The position numbers were made by a program, and so were the translations under genes. This document shows, in pieces, positions 12,001-24,875 of a stretch of 64,000 nucleotides of DNA (its first letter is position 1; each line of letters starts with the position of its first letter). This DNA is from Lutjanus erythropterus. Taxonomy: Eukaryota; Chordata; Actinopteri; Lutjaniformes; Lutjanidae. The DNA is taken from contig CM034594.1 in the NCBI GenBank assembly GCA_020091685.1, forward strand, positions 34,530,433 through 34,594,432. Direction: 5' to 3'. The notes beneath the pieces were generated by a model, which saw only the letters and a program-made list of their open reading frames with translations, was not told the DNA's origin and made no database searches.

Positions 12001-13085
12001 GACGAATTGTTGGAAATAAATTGACTCCTAGCAAAGAAAATGAGTTCCTGTTGAGCTCACATGCTTTTCAGACATTTCTCACTCCCACAATCTAGCCCTC
12101 CTTATCTTAATCCCCTCCTTTCTATGTCTGTGCTCCCCTCCTTCCTCCCTCCCTCCACCCCTGCTGTGCTTGCTTTAATACCTTCCTGTAGCCCACAATC
12201 CTCGCTTCTTCTTTCCCCTCCTTCCTCCTTTACTTCCTTCCTCCATTCTTCCATCCTGCCATTCCCACCACACGTAAGCCTCTTCTCACAGGCGTCCTAA
12301 CACAGCATTAGCTGGAAACCCTATGGGCGCTGCCATCTTCACTTGATCTTTTGCTGGTTTATATCACAGAGGGTTGTAGCCCAGTGTTATCCTTAGCCCA
12401 GGGCTGAGTTTTCCCAAAACTAATTAAACCCCATCTTAAAGTGTTCATGCTCCGCATTTGTATTACCTTGCTGCGGTCCAGGGCCAGCTTGCTCAAGGCT
12501 AAAAGTTATTCCACATGAACATGTCTTTCTGAAATAGTCCACATAGCTGGGCTGCACTGGTTTTATATTGCACAATGGTGAAAGTTAATTTCATCAGCCT
12601 CCATAACGAGCAGAGACATAACCTCCTGTTTTTAAATATGGGCACATGTATGTTTGCACTTCCAGTCGGTCACATGACTGCACATGTTTACTGCAGCTAT
12701 GCTCTGCATGTGCTTATAGTAACCCTGCATATTTCACTATGATCTTTAACTGCACTGACATTACTCTGCCCCCTCTAACTACGCTGCAGAACATTGAGTT
12801 AATTACAATACATCAGCAGACACAGGAAAAAATACACAGAGAAGCACAACATTATACCACTCATGTCTGTGAACTGTTTTCTGTGTGCATATTTTAATAA
12901 TCTCAACAGTCAGTGTGCTTTTGATGCATAACTTATCAGGGAACCAGAAAGAGCTTTAAAAGTCTTGTTAAAAATCAAGCCCCAGAACTTGTAAACTGGG
13001 TTAGATTTAAGCACAAATCAGGTCACTGGGACTACAGATTGTAACTGCTGAATGGCTGCTTTTTGTTGAAAGCCGCTGCATGTTT
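9002..13085. other. non-coding sequence, no gene seen
   Basis: Mixed unique-looking sequence. A pyrimidine-rich stretch at 12060-12300 (CCTCCTTCCTCC words) gives a spurious serine/leucine-rich open frame. No exon-like conservation was recognised. Confidence 0.5.
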
Positions 13086-13320
13086 TGGTAATGCTTTATT
13101 TGAAGGGGTGTGCATAAGGGAATGTCATAGTCATGTAAATTAAACCTTTTGTGAGCACAAAGAAGTGTTTATGAATCTGTATGAAGATTGTTGTTATTCG
13201 GTTTTATTCGGTCAATTATGTCATCTTTAATAAAGTTGATATTGTTTGAGATGTCATCTTAACCAAGATAAAAAATGTCTTTGTCATAATAAATTGACAT
13301 GATCAAAGTTTAACTTTTCT
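13086..13320. mobile_element. MITE family B, truncated copy
   Basis: It begins GGTAATGCTTTATTTGAAGG GGTGTGCATAAG and continues with words shared with the full element at 40472-41303, such as TTGTTTGAGATGT and AATGTCTTTGTCATAA. Only one end is present. Confidence 0.65.
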
Positions 13321-14385
13321 CTAAACATCACTGTAGAGCACCAGCATCTAAGACCAAAACAAATGTATGCTTCCATGCTTCTTTTTTCAATAAAGTTGGG
13401 GGCGGGGGGTCCCCTGTACTCAAAAACAAAACTCAGATCTAACTGTCAAACTAGGCACTGTTGATAAATATACATTTGATATACATATGGATCAAGATTG
13501 TTAGTACATTGCCTATTTCTCACTTAAAATGTTTTCAGAAACAAACACCCTCCCTTGACATCAGCAGTTAAAAGTAATTAATACTCTGAGTAGTTTTTGA
13601 GATTAATACTTAATTAAGTATATTTCTAACACCAGTACTTATATGATTAATGTCAATAACATCTGTGTATGGTAGGGTGATCAGAAAGGTCATAGATTCA
13701 TCCAGTAGAGGGACACTGAAACTCCTACCTGGTCAGGACCATTAGTCACTCTGGATTCAAGAGTCCCTAAAATGTAAACTGTTGACTGACTGGTTTGTGT
13801 TGGAGCAGGAGACCTCAGACAACATAAAACGCTGCACTGTCACACAGTACTTAATTTGAAATGGAAACTTTTCTGAGGCAATGTTGTGGAAAAAATGCAA
13901 ACATTGTTCAACAAAACCTACAGTGTTTGAGATTTATGTCAGCACAAAGCCAGCTGACCACAGTTTGTCATGTGCTGAACTCGTTGCTGCAGTTCTTCAT
14001 TGTGGCCGTTAACGTTCATTTTCAAGGCACAAGGTTCATCCTTTTAGTCTCTTTGCCTGTGTCACATGAGCAGCTTGAACGTGATTTTTGGGGCTCAGCC
14101 AGAGGCATAACACCACACATATTATCAGTGAAATCTTTTGAACCCTGTAGGGGGGAAAACACAACAGTCCAGTCCTGCGTTTGAGTTTATTTAATTTTGC
14201 TTCTACGCTGTCCTCGATGGACTGAGCGGGCTTAGTGGATTTACAACCCTCAGAGTCATTCAAGAGCCTCGGATGTTTTATAAATGCCTAGAAGACAGAC
14301 AAAAAAATAAGACCTGATAAATTACTTTGTTCTCCAGGCCAACAAAAAAAAAAAGAGACCAGGCTTTTCTCATCACTGTATCAGT

Positions 14386-14386
<1 letters not shown>
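13321..14386. other. non-coding sequence, no gene seen
   Basis: AT-rich sequence with a short G-run near 13399-13410. An open frame of 107 codons at 13861-14184 has no recognisable homology or splice context. Confidence 0.45.

Positions 14387-14466
<80 letters not shown>
14387..14466. repeat. (GT)40 microsatellite
   Basis: A pure 80-bp GT run, the longest uninterrupted dinucleotide tract noticed in the window. A smaller interrupted TG tract follows at about 14588-14625. Confidence 0.95.
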
Positions 14467-14468
<2 letters not shown>

Positions 14469-14625
14469 GACAGAGAAGCAGTATGAGGTGTCTGAATGCT
14501 CCATCAGCTGGGAGTTATGGTCACTCTGGCCTGTCATAATATCCTCTCTGACTGCATGCCCTCAGATTGTCATTCCCACTGAGTTTGTTGTGTGTGTGTG
14601 TGTGTCTGCTTGTGTGTGTGTGTGT

Positions 14626-17600
14626 CAGGGGGAGCCAGATGGCTGCTGGCTGACTTAGCAGCATGAACTAAAGGAAATCATATGAGACAGTTGTGCTTAT
14701 CTCTCCATTAATACACTTCAAAAAGAGTGCCTGATACGCACATCAACCCCCTACATTCACACACACAAATACACATTTTTCCTGCTCGGTCATCAGTGTT
14801 TGAGGTGTGTTGCGGGTTTGATCCTCTAAATGTGCTTAATGCTTCCTTGACAATAGTATTTGAAGACCTTGTGTCTTTGCTCATTCATTCATTAGCTGTT
14901 AATGCTGATGACTGTCATGAGGCCAAACCAATGTGATTACATTTCCCAAATCATGTAAACTAGTGACCAATTATACTCACCTTTGTTGCCATGAAGCCCA
15001 TTGAATTGGTGGAACGTTTTCATGTTTCCAGTTGAACTCTTTCAGTCCCAGCAAATTAAATTAGGCTTAACAAACCTGAACTGATCGTTGTACCTCTGTA
15101 TCAATCAATATGTCAATATTCGTCTTTACAAGCAAAATTAGTAATCATGCTTGATTGTAACCTCTCCCAGAAAAGGTCCAGACCTCCATGGGGCCCCAAA
15201 CAAAACTGCTATGGGGCCCTCTGAACTGATCAGAGAGCCACGTTAACCATTTGCTTCACAGTCACACCAGACACACAAGTGCTTCCACTACAATCCCTCC
15301 TCATTTCAAACAGTTTGCTCCATCTGATGGTCAAAGAAAAAGTAGATCTATACGAAACAGACACAATATTTATTGAGTGTAATATTTTTGTGTAGAATCT
15401 TAAGATAAGTGAATACTGACATTAAAATAAATACAAAATCTTAGAAGATATAAACTGTAGAAAATGCTAAAACATAACACTGAACTTTGGGTCTGATGCC
15501 TCGTAATTAATCAGTTAATTGATTATAAATTCCATATTTAGCCCTTCAGTCAACATGAGGGTGAGTAGATGACTGAGTTTTCATTTTTGGGTGAACTATC
15601 CCTTTAATGATTCACTTTGATTAGCTATAAAATGAAGAACCAATATCTAAATTAGTGTTAATCCTGCCCTCCACATCATTATTTCATCCGTCTTCTAAAA
15701 TTACATCAAAAATATCAGCTGATATTCTTTGAACACCAGATTTACATAAACACATTTAGTAATAGAAGCACTGTGTTTTAATTTATTGTCCCAAATGATA
15801 TTGGGGAGATGAAACCATATAGTTTAAGCAGTATTTTTAATAATTAGAAATCACTTTCCATTAAAAAAAATGAAAATAAAGCAAAACACATGTATGGAAT
15901 GAACCTGAATTAAGGAATAAGGATTGACTGCACACAGAATGCATTTGAAGGTTTGAAAATAATGCCAACCATAATAATAGTAATCATCTTCAAAAATGTG
16001 TCATAACCCTGTGTTTCATACTATTAAAAATAACCTACCTGTGCTGAAAAAGAGACCTGAAAGATTGTGGAGTGATGAACTGAGCTCGACCATGTTAGTG
16101 ACGACAGTCTGCAGCACAGATCAACTGAAAGAATAGAAAAGGCAGGTCAGTGGACTGGAATGAGAAGAAAACACGTCTGAAAAGATGGATGAGGGTAACT
16201 ACATTTAAAACTGTGGGGAAAACTCTGCTGAATGAGGCCGAGTCTACAGAAAGATGTTTAGATCATGGTAGTTTGAGTAGCTGTCATTCATTGCTTCTAT
16301 CCCTGCTCAACATTTTTGCAAAATCACTATAATGTTCTGATTGTCAGCAAAATAGTTAATTGTTTTTGTGGTGCCAGCCACAGTTAATCTGACAATTTCC
16401 TGTTTGAGATTTTAAAGGTCATTCCCCCACATGGATGCATGAATACACTTCGTCATACGCCCACTTTTCATGAAAATGAACCACCTGACCAACAGCACAC
16501 AAATAATCACAGCTAATAATCAGGGTGACGATGCAGCACAAGTCAGTTCAGTATAAATCAGTGTATTGATGGGACAAAAATCACATTTAACCAGAGAGAA
16601 AGTCCAAGATAAACACTCCCTGAAAATCTTTGAGAGTTCAACAGAAAAACACTTTTCCGGGCTTCAGCAATAAACAGCAAGAAGAACTCAGTTTGTTCAG
16701 ATCTCAAAATTTGGCCAGAGTAAACCCTCTTCACTGAAACAAATTAGGATCTGTGGGAAAGTTTTAGTGGTTCAGTTTAGTTTTTATCCCAAAGAGTAAA
16801 TCAGCACCCAGCAAAGTTTGTTAAAGCTCTCTGGACAGGTTCCAGTTGTATGGCTCATTTGTTTTCACACAGAGTAAAACCTAAAACATCATAAATTACT
16901 TAATGACGCATCTCTCAAAGCAAGATCTCAGACATCGTCACAGTCAACTCCAGGTGGCAGTTTGTCTTCTAGTTCACAGGACAAAAGGGCCGTATCACAA
17001 TCAAACCACACAAAGGACAGACGTACAGGTTTAATACACAGAATACCGTTGGGTAATTTTTCACGACAAACAATTTCATAAATCATACACGTCAACATAC
17101 CCAATAAGAAAACCCCAGACCGACGAAAGATCTCGCAAGAGTGATCATTTTTAACCCAAACCTTTTTTCCACAACCCTAGCAGAACGTTTTCTGTCCTTA
17201 AAACTACTATATTTATTTAACCATATCATTCTCACAATTAAAAACAAAATGTGGTTGTACAAGGTGCACACTGAAGAAACAAACGCACAAATCTCACGAG
17301 AGATCCATAAATCAAGGGTTCCCTTCTAGATTTGACAATAGCTCAGTTCAGTTCACTCTCAAACAGAAAATCAACCACGAAAAGTTTGTGAAAGAAGAAA
17401 ATCAAGTGCATAAAAGTGGAAAATGACTCACTGTGTCTGTCAGTTTATTAATCAGCTGGTTCTGGTGGGCCAAATCAAACATTACGGTGGGCTAACTTTG
17501 GTCTGAGCGCCCCATTTTGGGCAGCTCTGATGTAAATGAAGACCAACATGCACTACAGAGGCCAGGTGAGTCTGTTTTTACTTTCAGTAATTGGACGGTT

Positions 17601-17749
17601 TGAGACTATTTGTTTTAGAAGTGTTTTTCATTCTCACTAAAGTTTTCTGAACACATTCTTTCTGCCCCGACTGTTGTTTTCAAGATTCACTCCAGTCCTG
17701 GATTAGAAGCATTAGAAGTCTTTCTCTGTCAATATAACAAACACTATGG
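14626..17749. other. non-coding, transposon ends and remnants
   Basis: A terminus reading TTTTTGGGTGAACTATCCCT TTAA lies at 15585-15607, and the same end recurs near 22478. A hAT-like remnant with GTGGGCCAAATCAAAC and GGTGGGCTAACTTTGG lies at about 17465-17535. No gene seen. Confidence 0.5.
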
Positions 17750-19056
17750 AATTTATTGCTTCAACTGACTACATTTACCATCTTCTGGCACTCGAGGAAG
17801 GCGGACGCTTTTTCTCTTGCTCCCTCCCTGCCCTTATCTGCCCTGCTATTGCTCTCTGTCCTGTGCTGTCTCTGTCTAAACTTTCTCGGAGCCTCTCTCT
17901 GCATTTTCCTCCAAAACCAAAATGATGGGTCTGGTCACCTGGTCTCTCAATGCAATCGACCAAATTTTCTCCACAATGGAGATGGGTAAAGGAGAACCCG
18001 CCTGCCCTGACGGAACATTCACAGCCGGTTACACGATGGACTCCTGGGAGAAGTGGAGGATCGTGTGTCTGTCGGTCCTTTCCGTGGAGGATGTTGAAGA
18101 CGTATACATAATTGGATTTATGATTTCAGGCTTTCTGCTGATTGGTCTTAGCAGCTTCCTGACTTATTGCAAATATAGGAAGACACAGGCGGCAATTGAC
18201 AAGCTGCTCGCCTTGAACGAGGGAATGTGCAGGGCTGCCAGCACTCAGACTCAAGCGATTTGTGAGCTCAATCGCAAACTGGATGCGTTTCCTGAGCTCC
18301 TTCGCGAGATGGGTACCAACTTGGAGAAGTTGTCAGCTCGGCTCGGCTGAATCTGGCCACCAATTTGGATATATTGAAGCAAGCCACCGGGAGACTCAGA
18401 GAGACTCAAGGGCAGACAGGAAAATTCCAGTGTCGGCCCGTCCCAAAACAAACTGTTATCTCCATTGGCTCCCAGACATAACGGCCTTCTCAAGGACGCT
18501 TCTCTCTCCACTCTCCTGGATGTTTCTGCAGACAAGATGCTCCGACCCCCACCTCCTTCTGGGACATTCACCCTTACCCTTAACTCAACGCCTTCCTTGG
18601 GACCCCCCCCAATGCGGCGTGGTAGGCGAAGGTTGAGGGCAGCGCTCTGTGTAAGAGCTGCAGCCCTCCCCGGGCGACTGCGCTGTGACCCCTCCCCACT
18701 TCCTTCCCCCACCCACATGTGCAGGTGTCCGAGTCTTGTTATAATGTCTTAACTGTTGCTTGTGCTGAGGTGTTTTTTTATTCCAAATCTCACACTGTGT
18801 CCCCCCTAAACAGGTGCATAGTTTGGGATTTGCCTTTTTTTTCCCCTCTTCCTGCCCTCCCGTTTTCATTTGTTTTTCATCTAAGTAAGCAGAGCACCGG
18901 GATCGGCTGCATCGTGGTCCTCCTGTCCCTGTCCTCCCATGTCAATTATTCGTCCTGTCTTTGTGCTTCTGTGTCCTCTGGGACGGGTTGTAACCAAAGG
19001 TCATTTCGTTGCACTTGTGTAATGACAAATAAAGATTTCAATTCAATTCAATAAAC
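17750..19056 (+). mobile_element. putative ORF-bearing retroposon with LINE-like 3' tail
   Basis: The unit has a pyrimidine-rich leader (about 17800-17915), a protein-coding frame (17922-18481, broken once), a non-coding trailer, and a 3' end reading TTTCGTTGCACTTGTGTAAT followed by GACAAATAAAG and an (ATTCA)n-like tail. That tail resembles the 3' ends of L2/CR1-type LINEs in fish. No reverse transcriptase is present, so mobilisation in trans by a LINE is the simplest inference. The 5' boundary is approximate and I found no clear target-site duplication. A processed copy of a host gene is the alternative. Confidence 0.45.
17922..18481 (+). pseudogene. broken gene for a small single-pass membrane protein of unknown family
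   Basis: The first frame (17922-18350) gives 142 residues. A soluble N-terminal part contains GYTMDSWEKWRIVCLSVL. A hydrophobic segment at residues 61-83 (VYIIGFMISGFLLIGLSSFL) is followed by the basic stretch KYRK, suggesting a cytoplasmic C-terminus. A helical, heptad-like tail covers residues 88-140. There is no signal peptide. At about 18332-18346 the word GCTCG is tandemly repeated (GCTCGGCTCGGCT). Reading one copy would keep the frame open until TAA at 18479-18481, with about 45 more helical residues. The protein therefore appears truncated by a 5-bp duplication. I do not recognise the family. The topology superficially resembles KCNE subunits, but no KCNE motif is present. Confidence 0.5.
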
Positions 19057-19432
19057 ACATGAAAAGTACCAGTTACCTTCAAAAGAAGGAGTGGTAAAAT
19101 CTTCCTGATGTTTTTATTAAAAGTGAAAAAAATAAATAAATAAAACAACACATTGTGGAAAACTGTTACATGAGATGTTTTAAAGCATTTTTTTTTACAA
19201 CCAGAACTTCAAAATCCATGCACTAATAGCTTGCAATTGAATTGCTGAGTTAAAGGAGAAATCTGTAATATGTTTACTGTAATAAATCATAATATGACCA
19301 TGATATGTCATCAGAGATCATCAGATCAGAGATTCTGTGCTGGAATAATTGTTTTGTTTGTCTGTTTCACATTAATCAGAGTTCAAATTAATGCTGAATG
19401 TTCTCTGAACGAGTTAGTGTCTGTTTATGAGC
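19057..19432. other. non-coding sequence, no gene seen
   Basis: AT-rich spacer between the ORF-bearing retroposon and a large foldback element. Confidence 0.5.
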
Positions 19433-20268
19433 TGTGGTGGACGCAGTACTCGACCCCAGTGCTTGAGTCAAAGTATAGATACTCCTGGTCAAATATTACT
19501 CAACTACAAATACAGTCAAAATTTTACTAGAGTTTAAAATACTTGAGTATTCAAAAGTACAAAGTACAGTCTCTAATATCAACACATTGCTGTATTGTTT
19601 TCACGATGCATTCACAGAACCTTGTAACTCTCTGAAACCACCTGATGATGCACTGACTTGCTACACAAAGCCTATAGAAACACCTACTAAAAAAAGCAGG
19701 GCTTTTTTTTCACACATCCACTACAGAAAGTCACGAGGTTTACTGTACAATCTGTTACCACCAACAAACTACATCTCTGCTTACAAGAACTCACCGTTTT
19801 GTTAAACTACTTGGCTACACAGGAACACAGTGTGTGGCCGATTACATTTTATAAAAGAAAAAAACAGCAACAGCTGACTTCAAAGTTCTGCTTAGACTAA
19901 AAGTAATGAGTAACAACAACAACCTTAGAGATGTAGTGGAGTCAGAAGTGCAATATTTGAAAAATGCCCTACTGAAAAAAATATGCTGAAGTTTTTACAG
20001 GTGTTTCTATAGGCTTTGTGTAGCAGAGCGTCAGTGCATCATTAGGTGGTTTCAGAGAGTTACAAGGTTCTGTAAATGCACTGTGAAAACAATACAGCTT
20101 GTATTAATATTAGAAAATGTACTTTGTACTTTAAAAGCATGTACTCTAGCACTGTAACTCAAGTAAAATTTTGACAGAGAAACTCTCACTTGTAGTTGAT
20201 CAATATTTGACCAGGAGTATCTACACTCTGATTCAAGTACTGGGGTTGAGTACTTTGTCCATCACTGC
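19433..20268. mobile_element. large foldback element (about 836 bp)
   Basis: The left arm reads CAGTACTCGACCCCAGTGCT then TGAGTCAAAGTATAGATACT and CCTGGTCAAATATT. The right arm is its reverse complement with few changes (…CTACACTCTGATTCAAGTAC, TGGGGTTGAGTACTTTG). Inner arms also pair: ACACAAAGCCTATAGAAACA (19661-19681) against TGTTTCTATAGGCTTTGTGT (20005-20024). Almost the whole element can fold on itself, with a small unpaired centre near 19800-19900. No coding frame. Confidence 0.8.
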
Positions 20269-20699
20269 ATATTGTTCCTTTGAAAGTGAAAATGAATAAA
20301 AACCCTGGAATTTAATTTGAACCAAAACTGTAGAACAAGTTTTCTTCCTGAGCTGAAAAAAATCCTCTTTTTGGACTGGAGTCTTCTTCCCTGCAGTGGA
20401 AGAATAAAGAGGAATTATTTACTAAATAATGAGGCATTTATAGTAAAACATACAATGTATAGACAGCTTTCTTCAAATTTTGCTGATCCTGTTTATCCTC
20501 CTTATTTGTTCATATCAGAAGCATTGTTGTAACATTAGTGTCAGTAAGGTAATTAACTCAAAGTAAAAAATGTTTGACGAGGAAACTTTACAGTCACATT
20601 TGAAAGGCATTTGACAGCTGCTGTAAACATCCTGTACAAAGCATGAGACACGTGTGACAGGCAGCTCAGTCTGGGACTGTGATGAAGGCTGCAGACTAT
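20269..20699. other. non-coding sequence, no gene seen
   Basis: AT-rich spacer between two transposons. Confidence 0.5.
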
Positions 20700-21293
20700 T
20701 GGATGCACAATATGGATTTTTTTAAAAATCTGATACAGATAACTGATAATTACCTGCTTCTCATGGCTGATATTGATAAAATAACCAATAATTTCATATT
20801 TTTGTATTTTCAAACAAGTTCCTACAACTAATAAATATCGTTGCTGATAAATTATTGACTGATATTGATCTATCACAGCATATCAGTCTATATTGGTATT
20901 GGCAAATAGTAGCTGATAAATACTGTCTCTAATACTGTCTGATTTGACAGATGATGTCAAAACATTTAATTTGAATTCTTTAGCAAAATGTTCTATAAAA
21001 GTATAAATGGTATATATAAATGTTTGTTAATTTTTTTTGGTGAAAAACAACAGAACATTTGAAGAGTCAGAGTTGTTCTTTGTTTTTGTTGAAATAGTGA
21101 TGTCTGTCAGATTCGGTTTGATCTGAGCTGTGGAGTATTAAATTTTAGTTTTTAAATTAAAGTAAAAACTACAGGCTATATGAACTTCTTTTAAAAATAC
21201 AAACGTGAAATCATTGGTTATCTTATTGGTATCGGCCATGTGAAACAAGTGATCATCACATCAGCTAAAAAAAAATCCATATTGTACATCCCT
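20700..21293. mobile_element. non-autonomous DNA transposon with terminal inverted repeats
   Basis: The left end TGGATGCACAATATGGATTT pairs with the right end AAATCCATATTGTACATCCC T. The interior is rich in TGATAT/ATCGG words (CTGATATTGAT, GGTATCGGCCATG), typical of a common fish element with a GGATGCACGATAT-like end. No transposase frame. Confidence 0.65.
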
Positions 21294-23813
21294 ACATTCA
21301 GTATAACCTGTAGATTACAGGCAGTTGAGGGAAATAAGGGCCAAGATGTAGAGATCAAAGATCAGTGATTTGAGTTCTGACTGAACCAAATCAAACTGAC
21401 ATCACTATATGACAACAAAAACAAACCGCAGTTCTGACTCTTCAAACGTTTATTTTTTTTCTAGTAAAGTTCATCATAAACTTCAGAAACACACTTTAGC
21501 TGTAATAGAACATTTTTCAAAAACATCAAATGAAATGTTTTGGCAAATATATGTTGATACCAATATGGACATGCAGTGGAAGTTTAATCTTTATGTTAAT
21601 CATCCAGGTTTCAGAGAAATTAACTCAGTTCTCAGTTCAAACTACTTAAATATTTACAAGATGCGCTTTGTGTTAATTAATGGACTGTGTTGTGTTTTAC
21701 CGGCGCCCAGCACAGGCACACACATATCTGCTGCATGTTTTAAGACAGTGAACTGCTGGCCTACATTTTTCTGAATATATTTTAATGTGCTCTGTGTTTA
21801 ACAAAGATTAATAAATAAAACATTTTTTCCTGTTTCCTGTCATTGTATTTCCCAGGAACAGGAAATGGTCTTGATTAGATTTCCTGGGAATCCTGTTTCC
21901 CGGGATTAAACTCTACTGCTCACCCTCCTGTCAAATTAAGGGTGGGTTTCGTTTTTCAGTCCATAAGACACTACTTGAGTTTCACAGGAATACAGTGTTG
22001 CAGCATCTCCCAAACAACAGAGGCGAATGGTGACCAGTTTTCACACGTAAAAAACAACAGACAAAAATCATAAAACTCCTCCATTCCACTTGTCTGGTCT
22101 AATCCAAGGCTCCTAAAGCCCCAACATGCCAAGTTGACTTGAAAAATGTTATTTACACCATGTTTTAGTCTGTATCTTGACTGTAGATCCTTAGCTTGGA
22201 GCACAGCAGGTGTGCATGTTGTGCGAATGGCATGTCGGGACTTTAGGACAAGCAGTATAGAGGCATTTTATTTTAGTTTAGTTTTTCTAGTTGTTTTTTT
22301 ACATTTGAAAACCAGTCACCACTTACTATGATACTATGAGGATATTCTGCACCACTGTTTTGCGGTGAAACTCCAGCAGTGTTTTGTGGACTAAAAAACT
22401 AAACCTGACCTTCAATTGACATGAGGGTGAGTAGACAATGGCTGAATTTTAATTTTTGGGTGAACTATCCCTTTAAAATGAGCTCAACCTTAAACATCTA
22501 TATCAGTAAACATCAAAGCAATAATATCCAAAAACATCAGACACAACAACACTGACAGGGAACATTTTCCTACAACATGACCACTTTTACTTTAAGTACA
22601 TTTATCTGATAATATTTCCATACTTTTACTTCAGTAAGGTTTTGTGAATGTTGTGAATGCAGGACCTTTTACTTGTAGTTAAGTACTTTTACAGTGTGAT
22701 ATTAGTACTTTGGATCAGTAAAGGATCTGAATACTTCCACCTCGGAGGACTAACATCATGCCCATTTATTATTGGACAGGCAGGCAGACAGACAGGTCTC
22801 CACAGAGGCTGCTGCAGCAAAGTGTGCACGTGCATATGAACTTGTGTTCATGCGCGATGTGGTTATCTTCTCTGTACTACAGATTATAAACGCCGCTGGC
22901 GCTCATCAAATGTGATAAATACTTTGATTCTCATTTCTGTCAGACACAAAATCACAGCAGCCCTGGACAAGGACACAGACAGACTGTAGTTCAGCTAACA
23001 TCAGACAGAAGGAGGAACATCAACTTAACATTACTGTGAATGAAGGATATCAAACTTGGAGGGGAGGAAACACAAGTTCACCTGATTACTGTTCACCGCA
23101 TTCACTCTCAATATGTTATTTTCTCTTTAGTTCTGCTTCATCCTCTCATTACATTAGTAAACGGTGACACCCACTTCGACATGATGGAGAGGCGGGGCCT
23201 TTGACTCTGACCCTCCTTACATGTTGTTATGGTGATCCAGGCAACATCTGTGCAGTTTGATTGTGTTTTCCTGACCTGAAGTGGCCAAAGAAGCTGTGAA
23301 AAGTTCACTATTGCAATTGTAAATACTCTGCTTGTCTAGTTTTATTTATTTGCTATAGAACTAGCTGCACATATGCAGCATCTGGTCGCTCCTTCAAACT
23401 TGAATACTTTTCTCTTTTGAGCGGTTATATTTTTGGCTTTCTTGCTGACACACAGATCACCTGTGACAGAAATACACTCCCTGGCATTGGAAAATGAAGT
23501 GCTGGGTTTGGATTATGGAGAAGGGGACCCTGAGAGGATCAACAATGCATTTGACAACTTTTGAACATGCTGTCAGATCACCTGGATGCACCGCTGTGGA
23601 GTCCACCACAGGAGGAGAGGAGGAGAGCAGATAAGAGCCATGCTACAGCTTAAGGCTGCTCCTGAATAATGTTGGGTCAGAAAAATGAAACGGAAAAACT
23701 GGGTCAAATGTGAAATCTGTTGTGCCATAAATCACAGAGACCTGCTCTACCACAGGATCGAGCCGTTGCACTTGACAGACACAACACACAGAGTCTGTGA
23801 GGACTCCTCAGCC
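21294..23813. other. non-coding with transposon fragments
   Basis: A tract at 21845-21908 carries imperfect mirrored words (TTTCCCAGGAA, TTTCCTGGGAA, TTTCCCGGGA). A TE terminus GGGTGAACTATCCCTTTAA ends near 22477. A fragment at 22590-22745 (ACTTTTACTTCAGTAAGG… GATCTGAATACTTCC) is another recurring fish repeat. No gene seen. Confidence 0.5.
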
Positions 23814-24262
23814 TGTTATGGTTTAACAAGGTGGAGGACCCAAATGCAGACACCAGGAACCAGTTCACAAAGGGTTTAATGAAATAAAACAGAAACAAAG
23901 AAGCAAAGACTTACACGGATACGGGGAGGGAAAAATCCATAGACCAAGAAATAGAATCCACAAAAAGACAAACTCAAAAAACAGTCCAGGGGAAAAAACA
24001 CTACGATGGAAGCACAGGAGGGAACACAGGGGATGCAGGCTGACAGACATGGAAAACAAGCACGAACTGACAAAGACACTGAGGAACACAGGGACTAAAT
24101 AGAGGGAACTAACAAGACACAGGTGGGTAAACAGGTGAAAGACATGACAATCAAAAAGAGCAGGAAAAAGAACAAAGACAGGAAGTAAAGACTAGACACA
24201 TGAGGGAGAACCAAGACTACCAAAATAAAACAGGAAATCAACAAAAAAACAAAACCATGACA
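23814..24262. mobile_element. non-autonomous DNA transposon, 449 bp
   Basis: Its termini TGTTATGGTTT and AAACCATGACA are inverted repeats with one mismatch. The interior is purine/A-rich (ACCCAAATGCAGACACCAGG near the left end) with no transposase. No convincing target-site duplication, so the superfamily is open. Confidence 0.6.
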
Positions 24263-24319
24263 CATCCATTCTGAATTTAATCAATTATTTGTATATACGC
24301 TGTATTTTGTGTGTAGTGT

Positions 24320-24402
24320 GGAGGAACTACAACTCTGATTTTATTGTACAGACCTTTGTTGTATAATGATAATAAATAAACTTGATTCCTTGATTCCTTT
24401 AT
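24320..24402 (+). mobile_element. LINE 3' tail fragment
   Basis: ACAGACCTTTGTTGTATAAT GATAATAAATAAACTTGATT CCTTGATTCC resembles an L2/CR1-type 3' end with a short tandem tail (CTTGATTC repeats). Confidence 0.45.
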
Positions 24403-24875
24403 TGGCTATGATAATTGTGTAAATGGTTCTGTTTATGAAGTCAGACAGGGCAGGGACATGGTTTGACTGCAGTGAAAGTTGAGTAAATGTCACACGATTG
24501 CAAAATTTGCACATTGAAGATCTCCACCACTCTGCTTACATTTATATCAGCAAAATGTCTGACCTTGACTATATTGACGTGTTTCTGTGCAGACTGTGTG
24601 CAATTCCCTTAAGTATGAAATTCAATCATGCCCCAGGCAAGCTAGATTTGGTACATAACCAATTCAAATGCCAATCATTGTCTAATATGAAAAACACAGG
24701 CAGATAACCTGGACACCTCCAGTGCAGAACGTGTCAGTTCGCATTAGCTGTGTCAACCACTGTGAGCGACAAGCTAACATGAAAAAAAGATAAACAAATA
24801 AAATCATTTTGATGCATCTGCTAGTTGTTGATTTCGTTGTACAACAGACTCCTCATCTAAGTCTGGGTCACTTTC
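24403..24875. other. non-coding sequence, no gene seen
   Basis: Unique-looking AT-rich sequence. Confidence 0.45.

Noticed and set aside
17922-18350. KCNE-type potassium channel subunit
   Set aside because: Size and a single membrane segment are similar, but the KCNE post-membrane motif is absent and the frame lies in a LINE-tailed element.
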